From Gymnorhina tibicen (Eukaryota > Chordata > Aves > Passeriformes > Artamidae): 64,000 bases of DNA. A program made the translations under genes and the position numbers. Shown here piece by piece: positions 36,001-46,293 of this stretch (position 1 is its first letter; each line of letters begins with the position of its first letter). Where the stretch lies: the NCBI GenBank assembly GCA_013399875.1, contig VXAZ01003466.1, forward strand, positions 387,324-451,323, read 5' to 3'. The notes under the pieces are model-generated. The model worked only from the letters and a program-made list of their open reading frames with translations. It was not told the DNA's origin and ran no database searches.

Positions 36001-36650
36001 ATTCAGTGCAAAGATGAACACTAACAGTCCTAAGCAGAAAGGCCATTCCAGGGAGGGTTATTCCCATGGAGCAGGTCCAGGTTATTCCCAGGTCTGTACA
36101 GCTCCTGCACGTCCTGCTCTCCTTACTCTCTCTCCCTGCAAAGGTCCACCTCTGAACGCCTGCCCAGGACAATTTTCCGTGCAGCTGGGTTATTCCAACG
36201 AGGATATTTTTGTGCCTCAGTGTTCACAGAGTTACCCAGGATTCCTCACCTGGTTTTCCATTACCAGCTGCTTGTTCTGGAAAGAAGGAATTGGTGAGGC
36301 AGAGCCGAGGCTGCCTCTGCCCTCGGCAGCCGTGTAGACATTTCTCATCCCCACGAGTGATAACAAGTGGAGAAGGAGAGCCGACCGTGGGGAAACACGG
36401 TGAATATTTTATGAGCTGTTAAACATTTATTAATCATTCATATGCAGATGATTAAAAAATTAATACAAAATCTGAGAATGATTTAGGAAGGAGTGAGCTC
36501 ATGCTGACAGATGTGAGGAGCTGCTGGAAGGGGAGGGCGAGGGGAGGAGATGGCACTGGAGTCCTCTGGGAGCAATCCTGTCTGCTTTGCAAATATCAAA
36601 CAAGCCAAATTCAAAAGGGCCCCAGGTCCTCCAGCCCCCAGCAGTGAGCT
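36001..36650. other. Single-copy sequence
   Basis: No gene recognised. 36410-36480 is AT-rich (CATTTATTAATCATTCATAT). Confidence 0.4.
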
Positions 36651-36775
36651 GGGGGGCAAACAGGGACAGGCAGGGACAGGCAGGGACAGCAGAGGCAGGT
36701 AAGGACAGGCAGGGACAGGCAGGGACAGGCAGGAGCAGACAGGGGTGAGTAGGGACAGACTGGGACAGGCAGGAT
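36651..36775. repeat. Decamer array (GGGACAGGCA), G-quadruplex-capable
   Basis: Ten-base units, partly interrupted. 36651-36685 has four G3+ runs with loops of six and seven bases, meeting the usual G-quadruplex pattern on the plus strand. Confidence 0.88.
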
Positions 36776-36862
36776 CCAGCCTCTGGCGAGGACACAGCAC
36801 TGACCCAGCTTCTAATTAAGTCCACAGAAATATGTGTGAAGTAACCAGAAGAGCTTGAACTT

Positions 36863-36894
36863 TTCCCTTCCCTTCCCTTCCCTTCCCTTCCCTT
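36863..36894. repeat. (CCCTT)n microsatellite at gap edge
   Basis: Six CCCTT pentamers run into the gap, (AAGGG)n on the minus strand. True length is unknown because the gap starts inside the repeat. Confidence 0.95.
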
Positions 36895-37390
36895 NNNNNN
36901 NNNNNNNNNNNNNNNNNNNNNNNNNNNNNNNNNNNNNNNNNNNNNNNNNNNNNNNNNNNNNNNNNNNNNNNNNNNNNNNNNNNNNNNNNNNNNNNNNNNN
37001 NNNNNNNNNNNNNNNNNNNNNNNNNNNNNNNNNNNNNNNNNNNNNNNNNNNNNNNNNNNNNNNNNNNNNNNNNNNNNNNNNNNNNNNNNNNNNNNNNNNN
37101 NNNNNNNNNNNNNNNNNNNNNNNNNNNNNNNNNNNNNNNNNNNNNNNNNNNNNNNNNNNNNNNNNNNNNNNNNNNNNNNNNNNNNNNNNNNNNNNNNNNN
37201 NNNNNNNNNNNNNNNNNNNNNNNNNNNNNNNNNNNNNNNNNNNNNNNNNNNNNNNNNNNNNNNNNNNNNNNNNNNNNNNNNNNNNNNNNNNNNNNNNNNN
37301 NNNNNNNNNNNNNNNNNNNNNNNNNNNNNNNNNNNNNNNNNNNNNNNNNNNNNNNNNNNNNNNNNNNNNNNNNNNNNNNNNNNNNNNNNN
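36895..37390. other. Assembly gap (496 N)
   Basis: All bases are N. Different pyrimidine pentamers bound the two sides, so the missing part probably includes a longer homopyrimidine/homopurine satellite. Large X-filled frames across it are meaningless. Confidence 0.99.
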
Positions 37391-37424
37391 CTCCTCTCCT
37401 CTCCTCTCCTCTCCTCTCCTCTCC
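37391..37424. repeat. (CTCCT)n microsatellite at gap edge
   Basis: Nearly seven CTCCT pentamers leave the gap. This unit differs from the CCCTT on the other side. Confidence 0.95.
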
Positions 37425-38081
37425 ATCTTTTCCCATCCCTTCCCTCCTATGTGAAAAACAAAAAGCTCAGTCCTGTCTCTGCTTCTCCACTGCACTTCCA
37501 GTGTTCCCATTTTTAGTATGAATAAGGAGGAGATTTCTGTTTTTCTTCCCCATCTGACACAGCCTCTACCCAGGGAAGACTTTGGCACGAGGTGATCTCA
37601 GGAGATAAACCCACCAGAGCGCAGAGCCTGCGGCCTGTGCTCATTCCAGCATTATTCCTGATAATCTTATTCTTTCTATAACAAAAGGAAAAAGCTGCAT
37701 CAGATGGTTGTTGCTTCCATGGCGCAGGCGCTTCGGGGGCTCCTCTGTCACCTGCTCGTCACAAACACCACAGGAATTTAAATTGGTTGTGAACAGAAAA
37801 GGGAGAAGGTTCCCCTGTTGTGCCATTGCTGGCTGCCAGAGCTGGGGCAGCACAGCGAGGGCACGACGGGGCATTGACCTTCCCGGGATGAACGCGGCTC
37901 CACAGCCCTGCCCGGGCAGGGCACGGCCAGCAGTGACCTCAGGGTGACAGAAACTGGGGCTCCGAAATAAACACCGGGGGCTGTCTCCTCCTCTCCCAGG
38001 AACAGCCTTTGTACTATGCTTTGCTCCAAAAAGAGCACAAGACAGAGAGAGGAATGGCACAGATCTCCAACCAGGATAGGG
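37425..38081. other. Single-copy sequence
   Basis: No gene recognised. Confidence 0.4.
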
Positions 38082-38390
38082 AGAATCAGAGGATCCCAGA
38101 ATGGATTGGGTTGGAGGGGACATTAGAGGTCATCCAGTGCCAGCCCTGCCATGGCAGGGACACCTCCCACTGTCCCAGGCTGCTCCCAGCCCCAGGGCCC
38201 AGCCTGGCCTTGGGCACTGCCAGGGATCCAGGGGCAGCCACAGCTGCTCTGGGAATTCCAGCCCAGCCCCTCCCCACCGTAGCCAGGAATTCCCAGTTCC
38301 CAAGATCCCATCCATCCCTGCCCTCTGGCAGTGGGAAGCCATTCCCTGTGTCCTGTCCCTCCAAGCCTTGTCCCCAGCCCCTCTCCAGCT
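38082..38390 (-). mobile_element. CR1 LINE 3' fragment
   Basis: GAATCAGAGGATCCCAGAAT, CCTGCCATGGCAGGGACAC, CTGCCAGGGATCCAGGGGC and GGCAGTGGGAAGCCATTCCC on the minus strand, ending in the CTCTCCAGCT segment. Confidence 0.95.
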
Positions 38391-38930
38391 CGGGACTCTG
38401 GGGTCTCCTGGGGCTGATGATTTTCAAGAGGATGGTTTTTCTTCACTGTGGCTGCCTGAAGGGCCAACAGAAACCTTGAGCAGGAGCCTCTGTGACCTCG
38501 GAAATAGTTATTAAAATGAAAAAATACTGGATTTGTAGTAATTAATTTGACTCATGGAAGGTTCATAGGAACAGAAAGCTTTTGCTTAAAACAGAGATAA
38601 CTTAAGAGAGATCAGGTAGGTTTTAAGATTCTGATTAATTACTTAGCTCTATTCACACATGAAAAGAGAGAGAAGGGGGGGAAATGAATGAGACTGAAAT
38701 ATTCCCTTTTTATTTGATTAAATAATTGTTTATTCTCCCCTCACAGAACTGAACAGAGACAAATCCCATGGAATCCACTGGCCAGTTGCCCCCAGTGACA
38801 GGTGAAATGGAGCCAGACTGAAACCCTTGAGGTTCTGGTTAGCGAGAAAAATAGTATTTGTCCATTTCTGTGGGCAGTAATGACAATTTATTCTCTTTTA
38901 ATCACAGTCTTCTATCAAAATTTCTCCAGC
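38391..38930. other. Single-copy, AT-rich sequence
   Basis: No gene or repeat recognised. Confidence 0.4.
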
Positions 38931-39260
38931 GTGATATGAGCATCTATTATAGCAGCTCCACATTGTGCTCCGAGAAATTCAACAATAAATGGGTTTAATT
39001 GTATTTAAAATGATGGCAATAATTCAGGTATGTGCAATATGTACCCGATGTCATTGATTGCACAAAAGGTATGTCTAATGTCACATTTGCTAATTAATTT
39101 CCCTCCGAATGGCAGCGCCAGCACCCTGTGTGTGCTGGGGGGATTCGGGGTGGGGGCAAGGAGACGTTGTCTCTGCAACGAAATGACACTGACCTTTCTC
39201 CTGTCTTCGTGCTCCTTCCGCCGTGACAAATAGATTTAATTTCAGAGCTTTTGAGGAAAT
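38931..39260. promoter_or_regulatory. Candidate conserved non-coding element
   Basis: Repeat-free, with TTAATTGTATTTAAAATG, GATGTCATTGATTGCAC and TTGCTAATTAATTTCCC, homeodomain/PBX-type words close together, and no meaningful frame. Enhancer-like by composition only. Confidence 0.3.
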
Positions 39261-39452
39261 TGCATCAATATTTAACCTAATTCTGGGAAGTCGCTTTGAA
39301 AATGTAAATTCTGTTCCTTACCCCCAGCAGTGACGCAGTCCCACCGCGCTCGCTCGGGACGGGAGCAGCGGTGCCAAGTGCCTGCCTGGCCCAGCACGTG
39401 TGTGTCCAGGGACACCTCCCGGGGGCCCTGGCACAGCTCTGCCAGTCACAGG

Positions 39453-39589
39453 AGGACAGGAGGCAGCCTCAGGTTGTGCCAGGGAGGTTCAGGTTGGACA
39501 TCAGGGAAAATTCCTTCCTGGAAAGGGCTCTTTGGTCTGAGAGGTCTTTTCAACCTAAATGATTCTGTGATTCTGTTCTATGATTCTGA
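39453..39589 (+). mobile_element. CR1 LINE fragment with internal deletion
   Basis: GTTCAGGTTGGACATCAGGG and TCCTTCCTGGAAAGGGCTC join directly to GAGGTCTTTTCAACCTAAAT. Roughly 150 bases of sister copies are absent. The tail has three ATTCTGTG-like units. Confidence 0.9.
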
Positions 39590-40446
39590 ACTGAGTAAGT
39601 GGCGATGCAAACCTCAGGGAACATTTGCATTATTAAAACCACAGCAAACTGGAATTGCTGAAAAGGACATTTCTGAACTTTCTGTTGGTTTTAGGTCTTT
39701 GAAACCAGTGGGAAGCCCACATTTCAAACATGAACCATATGGTTTCTGAGATTACAAAAGATGAAATTTTGTTTTGCAGTGCAGCACACTGCCCCTATCA
39801 TCCTCAGCCCAGAACAGGGCTTTAATGAAGGAAAATCACTATCAGACCACAGGGATTTCTGCCCTTTGATTTCCCAGAGCTGGCTCCTTCAGCTCACGGG
39901 CACCACCACAAACAGGGCCCCCGGGCTGTCCCCACGCGTGCCCTGGGTGGTGGCACCATCTCACCCTGAACACTCCTGGCTCTCCTTCCAGCCGTGCCAG
40001 ACCCATGGGCCAGGCAGGGTGGGCTCAGCCTGACTCCTGCTCCACATCCCCGGCACTGCCTGTCCTGGGGGAGCAGCACCTCGTCCTGTCTGCACCTGGA
40101 CCCGGGTGGGAGGCTTCGAAGGAAAGGAATGGGTTTGGGTTGGTTCAGCCCAAGGGAGGTGAGTGCAGAAAAGGGCATCTCCTTCAGTGCAGTCAACAGC
40201 CTCACCGAGGCACCAGGGACCGCTGCAGATTTTGGGACAAGCTGAGACAAGGCCACACCTGTCAGTGGGACTGGTCCTCCCAGACATATGGCAGAAAATA
40301 AGATTTTAATCTTGCTGGTTACTGTGGCTTTGAAGAGTGAGACAAATCGCTTCACAAGAGGGGCTTCTGCCTTTGGATTCCTCAGACTCAACGTTCTTCT
40401 CTTGGGCATTGCATTCGAACATCAGCAGGATCTGATGGGGTCTGAG
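39590..40446. other. Single-copy sequence
   Basis: No gene or repeat recognised. Confidence 0.4.
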
Positions 40447-40503
40447 CATAGAACCGTAGAAGAGTTTGTGTTGGAAGGGACATTTTAAAGGTCATTTAGT
40501 CAT
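40447..40503 (-). mobile_element. CR1 LINE terminal fragment, diverged
   Basis: CATAGAACCGTAGAAGAGTT, TGTTGGAAGGGACATTTTAA and AGGTCATTTAGT match the reverse complement of a CR1 end. Confidence 0.72.
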
Positions 40504-42099
40504 TTGGTGGTGTCTTTTAAGCATCCCAGGTAGGAATGACAGAACTGTGGGGTTTGGGTATAAAAATGCACAGCAGGAGGGTGAGGAAAAGCCAGAGGGC
40601 CGTGATGCCCTTGGCTGCCGTGGGTCTGGGTTGAAGCAGTGTTAGCAGAGTGGTGCTGTTATCTGTCAGGAGGCAATGTTCAAGGATGCCTGGGGTAAAG
40701 CAAGTCTAAAGCAGCAAGGTAATGCCACTGGAACTGTGGATGACGTACCAGGACTGCAGACAAGATCCATCCATAGTGGTCCCACCAGTGTGGGACAGCT
40801 GCTGCCCCGTCCCGCTGTCCCAGCCTGATGGCACAGAGCTGTGCTGGCACAGGGGGCACGGGAGGGAGCCCCAGGACCACACTGGTCAGCGCAAGGGACG
40901 CTTGGCTGTGACAGAGCAGTGTGAAATGGAGGGATGGTGCCAGGGGGTTTCTGTCCCTGCCTGTGGATGCTCTTTCTCATGGATTTATCTCCAACACATG
41001 TGAAACCCTGTTGGAAAGCTGGAGTGAAACCCCAGACTGCCTCTGTCGTTACTGTCAAAAGCCTTAAACCCAGACAAAAATGCCTCATTGTCCAGGACCT
41101 GAGATCCCTGCTTCTGGGGGGACTTTTATATCTGGATTTTTATCTCCCAAGGCGTGGCCTGTCTGTGGCACCACAGTGTCCATCCTGAAGCTGCATCCCG
41201 GGCTGGCAGCTTTGTCCTGAGATGGGATGTGCTCCTGAGAGCACTGAAGATGAGATTTCACTCCCTGGAGCCCTTGTTTTACCTGGACAGCAAATCTCTG
41301 TAAAACCTTCCCTTGGGGTGAGCAGGGGGATGAACCCTGACTCCTGGGGCAGCCAAGTTTAAGCATGTTACTCCTTCAAAACGTGGCTGAAAGGCCTCTC
41401 TTGCTTTGCCCCTGGCTGCTGGGATGGGGATTTGAGAAATCAGGCACCCTGTGGGAGCACAAGTTTCTCCCCACAGCCCCTGCAGCTGGGATCGGGTGGA
41501 AATCAGCAGCACACGCGTTTATTGTGCTCTTGGTGAAATGTGCAGAGGGGCATAGCAGGGCAGGAAATGCAATTTCAGTTTAGGCTTTTGAACTGGAGCT
41601 TAATTATATCCCAGAATTTACTCTGCCCTGCACATGGGGCTCTAGCTAGACCAAGATTAATTGTGCTGTGGAGATCTCTCCCCCTCTGGCCTAACTTTCT
41701 CTCTAACTGGTTGCGTGTGTATTTTGACTGGGCAATAAACCATTTTCTGAGGACAGGAAAACTCCAATTTCTCTTTGCTATTAGCAGCACGGGTTTTTCT
41801 GCACTGGGAAGGTTCATCAGTTATACCAACGTAATTACCATATAACCATACTACAGTAATTATTTCACTATAGCTCTTCCTGTAGTGACTGCTATTGAAT
41901 AAAGCAGCTTTTTCAATACACCTTAAATCTATTCCCCAGCAACATCAACTAAATCAAAACATGTCCTGTTACCGAAGAACAAACACGTGGTGCTGGGGAT
42001 TTTGCTGGAGGAAGCAGCGCTGCAGAGCTGCGGCGGTGGTGCAGGTTCTGGCAGTGGAACAGGGCCAGGTGAAACCCTCAGAGCAGTGCTGGCGGCTCC
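40504..42099. other. Single-copy sequence
   Basis: No gene recognised. 41570-41980 is AT-rich and repeat-free. Confidence 0.42.
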
Positions 42100-42289
42100 T
42101 CACGGCCCCTGGGCTCTCCGGGGAGTGGGGCACCTCCGGCCTCTGCTGCCCCAGAGCTCGGGGAGGGTTTGGACAACGCCCTCGGGCACAGGCTGGGACT
42201 GCTGGGGCGTCCTGTGAAGGGCCAGGAGCTGGACTCTGATCATTGTGGCTCCTTCCAGCTCCGGGTATTCTGTGATTCTGCTATTCTGT
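42100..42289 (+). mobile_element. CR1 LINE 3' fragment (TGGACTC-type subfamily)
   Basis: GGGTTTGGACAACGCCCTCG, GGGCCAGGAGCTGGACTC, CCTTCCAGCTCCGGGTATTC and the tail TGTGATTCTGCTATTCTG. The left limit is uncertain. The last bases of the tail begin the duplicated block at 42274. Confidence 0.9.
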
Positions 42290-42653
42290 ATTTCCTTGCA
42301 GAGGAGACACGGGGCCCGCAGTTGTTGTTGTTGTCAGAGCATCTTCTCTCCCGGTGCCTCAGAAGGGAGAAGAGAGCACCCAGGGACACGGGCTGGCCAT
42401 GCCGGGCGGGGGCTGGCCCTGCAACTGGAAGGGGCTGAGCCATCCACTGGTGTGGGATCACGAGGCGGCCACAAGCCCTGTGGCAGGTGGTGGGTCCTGA
42501 GCAGGAGCTGTTCCATCCGTTCGGTCCTTCTGGAGGCAGCCGGAGCCGCGGGCCGTGGGGAGGGCTGGGTGTCCCATCCCTGGCTGCTCGCCCCCTCAGC
42601 GCGGGGCTGCTGGGACCCCGAGGGGCAGAGCTCAGGAAAGCCCTGCAGGAGCA
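42274..42653. repeat. 380-base direct duplication, copy 1
   Basis: Matches 42655-43034 almost perfectly at an offset of 381. I see only two substitutions (GCTATTCTG versus GCCATTCTG; CCGCAGTTG versus CCGCTGTTG). Likely an unmerged overlap or two haplotypes placed in tandem. The 302- and 325-residue open frames across it and the N are artefacts. Confidence 0.95.
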
Positions 42654-42654
42654 N
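42654..42654. other. Single N between the two duplicate copies
   Basis: One unresolved base exactly at the junction of the direct repeats, consistent with a contig join rather than a biological boundary. Confidence 0.97.
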
Positions 42655-43034
42655 GATTCTGCCATTCTGTATTTCCTTGCAGAGGAGACACGGGGCCCGC
42701 TGTTGTTGTTGTTGTCAGAGCATCTTCTCTCCCGGTGCCTCAGAAGGGAGAAGAGAGCACCCAGGGACACGGGCTGGCCATGCCGGGCGGGGGCTGGCCC
42801 TGCAACTGGAAGGGGCTGAGCCATCCACTGGTGTGGGATCACGAGGCGGCCACAAGCCCTGTGGCAGGTGGTGGGTCCTGAGCAGGAGCTGTTCCATCCG
42901 TTCGGTCCTTCTGGAGGCAGCCGGAGCCGCGGGCCGTGGGGAGGGCTGGGTGTCCCATCCCTGGCTGCTCGCCCCCTCAGCGCGGGGCTGCTGGGACCCC
43001 GAGGGGCAGAGCTCAGGAAAGCCCTGCAGGAGCA
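42655..43034. repeat. 380-base direct duplication, copy 2
   Basis: See copy 1. Downstream sequence (GGGGAAGCAGCCGGGGCAGG) continues only from this copy. Contents are a CR1 tail remnant, a short GTT run and GC-rich single-copy DNA; no gene. Confidence 0.95.
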
Positions 43035-43336
43035 GGGGAAGCAGCCGGGGCAGGGTGGGCGCCTGCTGCAGGCCCAGCCTGGAGACAGAGGCCCCCAAAG
43101 GCTCGCCCGTGCCAGGGGTGCCACCCGCCTGGGTCTGTGCCACCGCACGGCCCCGTCAGGCCGCGGTTCTGAAGGAGTTTGAACCTGAGGGGTTCCTCCT
43201 CAGCCCCACCCCTCTATCCTGACATTTACCACTACTGCAGCGCTCACTTGCAGTAAAACAAATGGTTTAAACCTCGTATCATTTTGCAATTCATGATACG
43301 TAAACCCAAGACAAGCAAAGACAAAGCTTAAAGCTT
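43035..43336. other. Single-copy sequence
   Basis: GC-rich then AT-rich; no gene recognised. Confidence 0.4.
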
Positions 43337-43706
43337 CCAGGGATCCAGGGGCAGCTACAGCTGTGCCAGGGCCTCCCCACTCTCACAGGGAATAATTCCT
43401 TCCCACTATCCTACCCATCCCTGCCCTCTGGCAGTGGGAAGCCATTCCCTGTGTCCTGTCCCTCCAGGCCTTGTCCCCAGTCCCTCTCCAGCTCTCCTGG
43501 AGCCCCTTTAGGCCCTGCAAGGGGCTCTGAGCTCTCCCTGGAGCCTTCCCTTCTCCAGGTGAACATTCCCAGCTCTCCCAGCCTGGCTCCAGAGCAGAGG
43601 GGCTCCAGCCCTGGAGCAGCTCCATGGATTCCTGTGGGCTCTCTCCAGCAGCTCCCTGCCCGCCTTGCGCTGGGAGTCCCAGGGCTGGACACAGTGCTCC
43701 AGGGGA
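43337..43706 (-). mobile_element. CR1 LINE fragment, 3' end missing
   Basis: Starts inside the element (CCAGGGATCCAGGGGCAGC), lacking about 150 bases of CR1 3' end. It then runs through GGCAGTGGGAAGCCATTCCC, CAGCTCTCCTGGAGCCCC and CCAGAGCAGAGGGGCTCCAG. A 10-base deletion lies in the CTGCTCTGGGCACCCTG part. Confidence 0.93.
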
Positions 43707-44400
43707 GTTCCCATGGATATGCCCCAAGAGCTCCAAGTGTTTTTTTCAAGGGCCTTGCAGGGCACGGCCCCCTCCCTGCACACTGCTCCCGTGGGATGCC
43801 ACTGTGTGGGAGCTGCACTGTGAGAGCTGGCTCCTCTCACAGAGTGTCCCTAAGAGGGATCCCACTGCTCGGGTCCCCTAAAACATCCCTGGTTTGTCGT
43901 GGTAACACAGCCCTGAGATGGTGGGCCCAGTCCCGGGCACCGGGAGGAGCTGCCTGCGCTGTTTAGGGTGCCCAGACCAGCGAACTGGTTCTCCCAGCAC
44001 TCAGTAAAGGTCATGGAAAATCCATCCGGAGGCGGCTGTGGGATGGGAAGGATCCAAGGGGTGAACCCGCTGTCCCAGGTGGAACGTGGGTTCCCACCCG
44101 GCCACGCATCCTGTCCGCTTGGGTTTTGCTTTGTGCCCCCCACACCCCACGAGTGTCCGCGGCCCCCGCGGTGCCTGGGGCTCCCCGCAGCCCCCCCGGG
44201 CTCCCTTCACGCCTTCGTTGTTCCCCTGGGAGCGATCCGGGGCCACGGCGCTGTGCCGGGAGCTGCGCCCGCTGCTGAGCCGAGCCTTGGCCGGCCGTGC
44301 CCGGCAGAGCCGGTGCAGCCGCGGCCGCGGAGGGTGCACGTCTCTGCTGACCAGATAAGCCTTGTCTCTGCTTTCACCTCTGATGCGAGAAAGCCAAGAT
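43707..44400. other. Single-copy sequence, CpG-rich at 44150-44345
   Basis: About ten CpGs fall in 44281-44340, with GCAGCCGCGGCCGCGGAG. Could be a small CpG island; no gene recognised. Confidence 0.4.
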
Positions 44401-44890
44401 GAATGACACGAAAAATAATAACTGGGGAACAACTGTTTATTGTTTCTCCATCCTAAGGACTGGGGGTCACTGAACAAATAATCTAACAGTGGATTTAAAA
44501 TAAAAACAGAGTTTAATTAGTAGAACTGCTCTTCCACATAATCCATAATTAAACACAGAGCTGAGAGCCATGGGAGGGTTTTGAAAATAAAAATATAGAT
44601 ATACTCCAAATAATTACACGCATTCAGGACAAAAAGATCCACAAACTAATTGGGTTGTGCACAGAAGGTGGAATTGTGTCTCCACTGAAGCCTGTGCTAA
44701 CATTCAATTTATGTTAATTAGACTCAAATTTAACACCTCCGAGGCAGTGCTGAGCACACAGGTGTAAGTTAATGAAACAGGACACACCGACTTTTACTTT
44801 CTGATGCCTATTTGTATTTATATGTTTGGTATTAATTAATGAAACTGTATTTCTGTTTATATACAACTTAATGTGAGCTTCCTCACGAGT
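44401..44890. promoter_or_regulatory. Candidate conserved non-coding element
   Basis: AT-rich, repeat-free. TTTAATTAG, CATAATTAAAC, TATGTTAATTAGACTC and GGTATTAATTAATG are homeodomain-type clusters. No long frame. It lies directly right of the CpG-rich patch. Enhancer-like by composition only. Confidence 0.3.
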
Positions 44891-45747
44891 CCAGAAAATC
44901 CTTCTTTAAGCATCCCTTGCATTCAGCCCTTTTTAATCCTCTTCCACTCAGGGAACTGTCCTTTACTCGGACACAACCTACTGCCTTTCTAAATCCAACC
45001 GTAATGCAAGAAAAGGGACGCGCTCAAGTTTTCCTGTCCCCGTGAATGGAGACAAATGCACGGCCAAACAGGAGGCAGATAAATTCCCTTCTTCTCTTTT
45101 CCCCCTGGATCCTCCCACTTCCATATTCTCTTTCTTTGTTGCACTTCTCAGGCAACACTGATTGTAACCAACACTTCTGGACCCAGCACAAATAGAAGAT
45201 TAGGAGAGAAGAGCCCTCCTGGAAGAAGCACTGCATCCCTGCGGGCGTTTTATCCCCTCTGAAGCCAGCGATGGTTCATCTCCGAGAGCACAGCAGAAAA
45301 TAATGAGCTCATTTGTTGTTTGTTTGTTTTTCCCTCTTGGCAGAGCAGCCAGCAACCAAAGGAAACAAGCCTTTATTCTTCATGGATGATCAAATGGCTG
45401 ATTTAGCCCTGAAAGCCTTGCTCTTGCAAAATGCTTTGCCTTTCCTGGACCGGCGACTGCTCCATCCCCTCGGCCAGCAGTCCCCGCGCGCCGGGCGATG
45501 CCCTCCAGGTGACCGGGCAGGGCCGGCCGCCCCGAGGAGCAGTGCCCGGCGTGGCTGTGTCCATGGCAGCGTTCTCAGCAGACCAAAGGGAAGCGTCCGG
45601 AGTCGCTCCCTGTGGTGAGGCCTCGGGGAGGGAGCGCTGCCCGTAGCAGCACCAGCACACCCTGGGTGGGGTGGCCGTGGGCCACGTCCCCCCTGCACAC
45701 CCCTCACCCTCCCAGCAGCAGAGATGGCCAGGCATGGACAGAGCCAT
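44891..45747. other. Single-copy sequence, CpG-rich at 45470-45610
   Basis: No gene or repeat recognised. Confidence 0.4.
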
Positions 45748-46062
45748 GGAATCATGGACTCGTCACGGCTGTTAAGGGCACCGAGTCCAACCATCAACCC
45801 CCCATGACCACCGTGGTCACCAGTGAGCCACGTCCTCGAGTGCCACATCCAGCCATTTCTCGGTCACTTCCTGGGCTGGTGACTCCGCCACTGTTCTGGG
45901 CAGCCCCTGCCAATGCTTGGCAACCTTTTCTGTGAAAAAAATTTCCAAATATGCCACCTAAACCTCCCTGCTGCAACCTGAGGCCATTTCCTCTTGTCCA
46001 GTTTTTTGTTACCTGGAGAAGAGACCAACACACGCCTGGCTTCACCCTCCTGTCAGGGAGCT
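45748..46062 (-). mobile_element. CR1 LINE 3' fragment (older subfamily)
   Basis: GGAATCATGGACTCGTCACG, CCACGTCCTCGAGTGCCAC, CTGTTCTGGGCAGCCCCTGC, CTGAGGCCATTTCCTCTTG and TTACCTGGAGAAGAGACC on the minus strand. Confidence 0.94.
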
Positions 46063-46266
46063 GTGGGATGTGCAGGAGTTAGGAATGGCCATCCCACTTC
46101 AGAGATGTCCATAAACAGTATCTGTGAGCTCAAGTGGTCAAAAGCCATTCAAATATATGTAACAACTAAAGGAGTCCCTGGGTATTTCTGGAATCAACAG
46201 ACAGGTGCTGGTGTTTTTTTGTTGTTTGGGGTTTTTTTTAGCTTTTAAGAAAAAAGTCTCCATCTA
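46063..46266. other. Single-copy sequence
   Basis: T-rich near 46215-46240; no gene recognised. Confidence 0.4.
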
Positions 46267-46293
46267 GTCTTTAGGCCTGTCCCATATTTCCCC
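46267..46293. repeat. Shared 27-base word, copy 1
   Basis: Identical to 48589-48615 (core TTTAGGCCTGTCCCATATTT). On the minus strand both encode GEIWDRPKD. I do not recognise the family it comes from. Confidence 0.9.

Noticed and set aside
36812..37588. Long X-filled frames
   Set aside because: They translate the 496-base gap.
42240..43222. 302- and 325-residue frames on opposite strands
   Set aside because: Both pass through the N at 42654 and read the same 380-base block twice.
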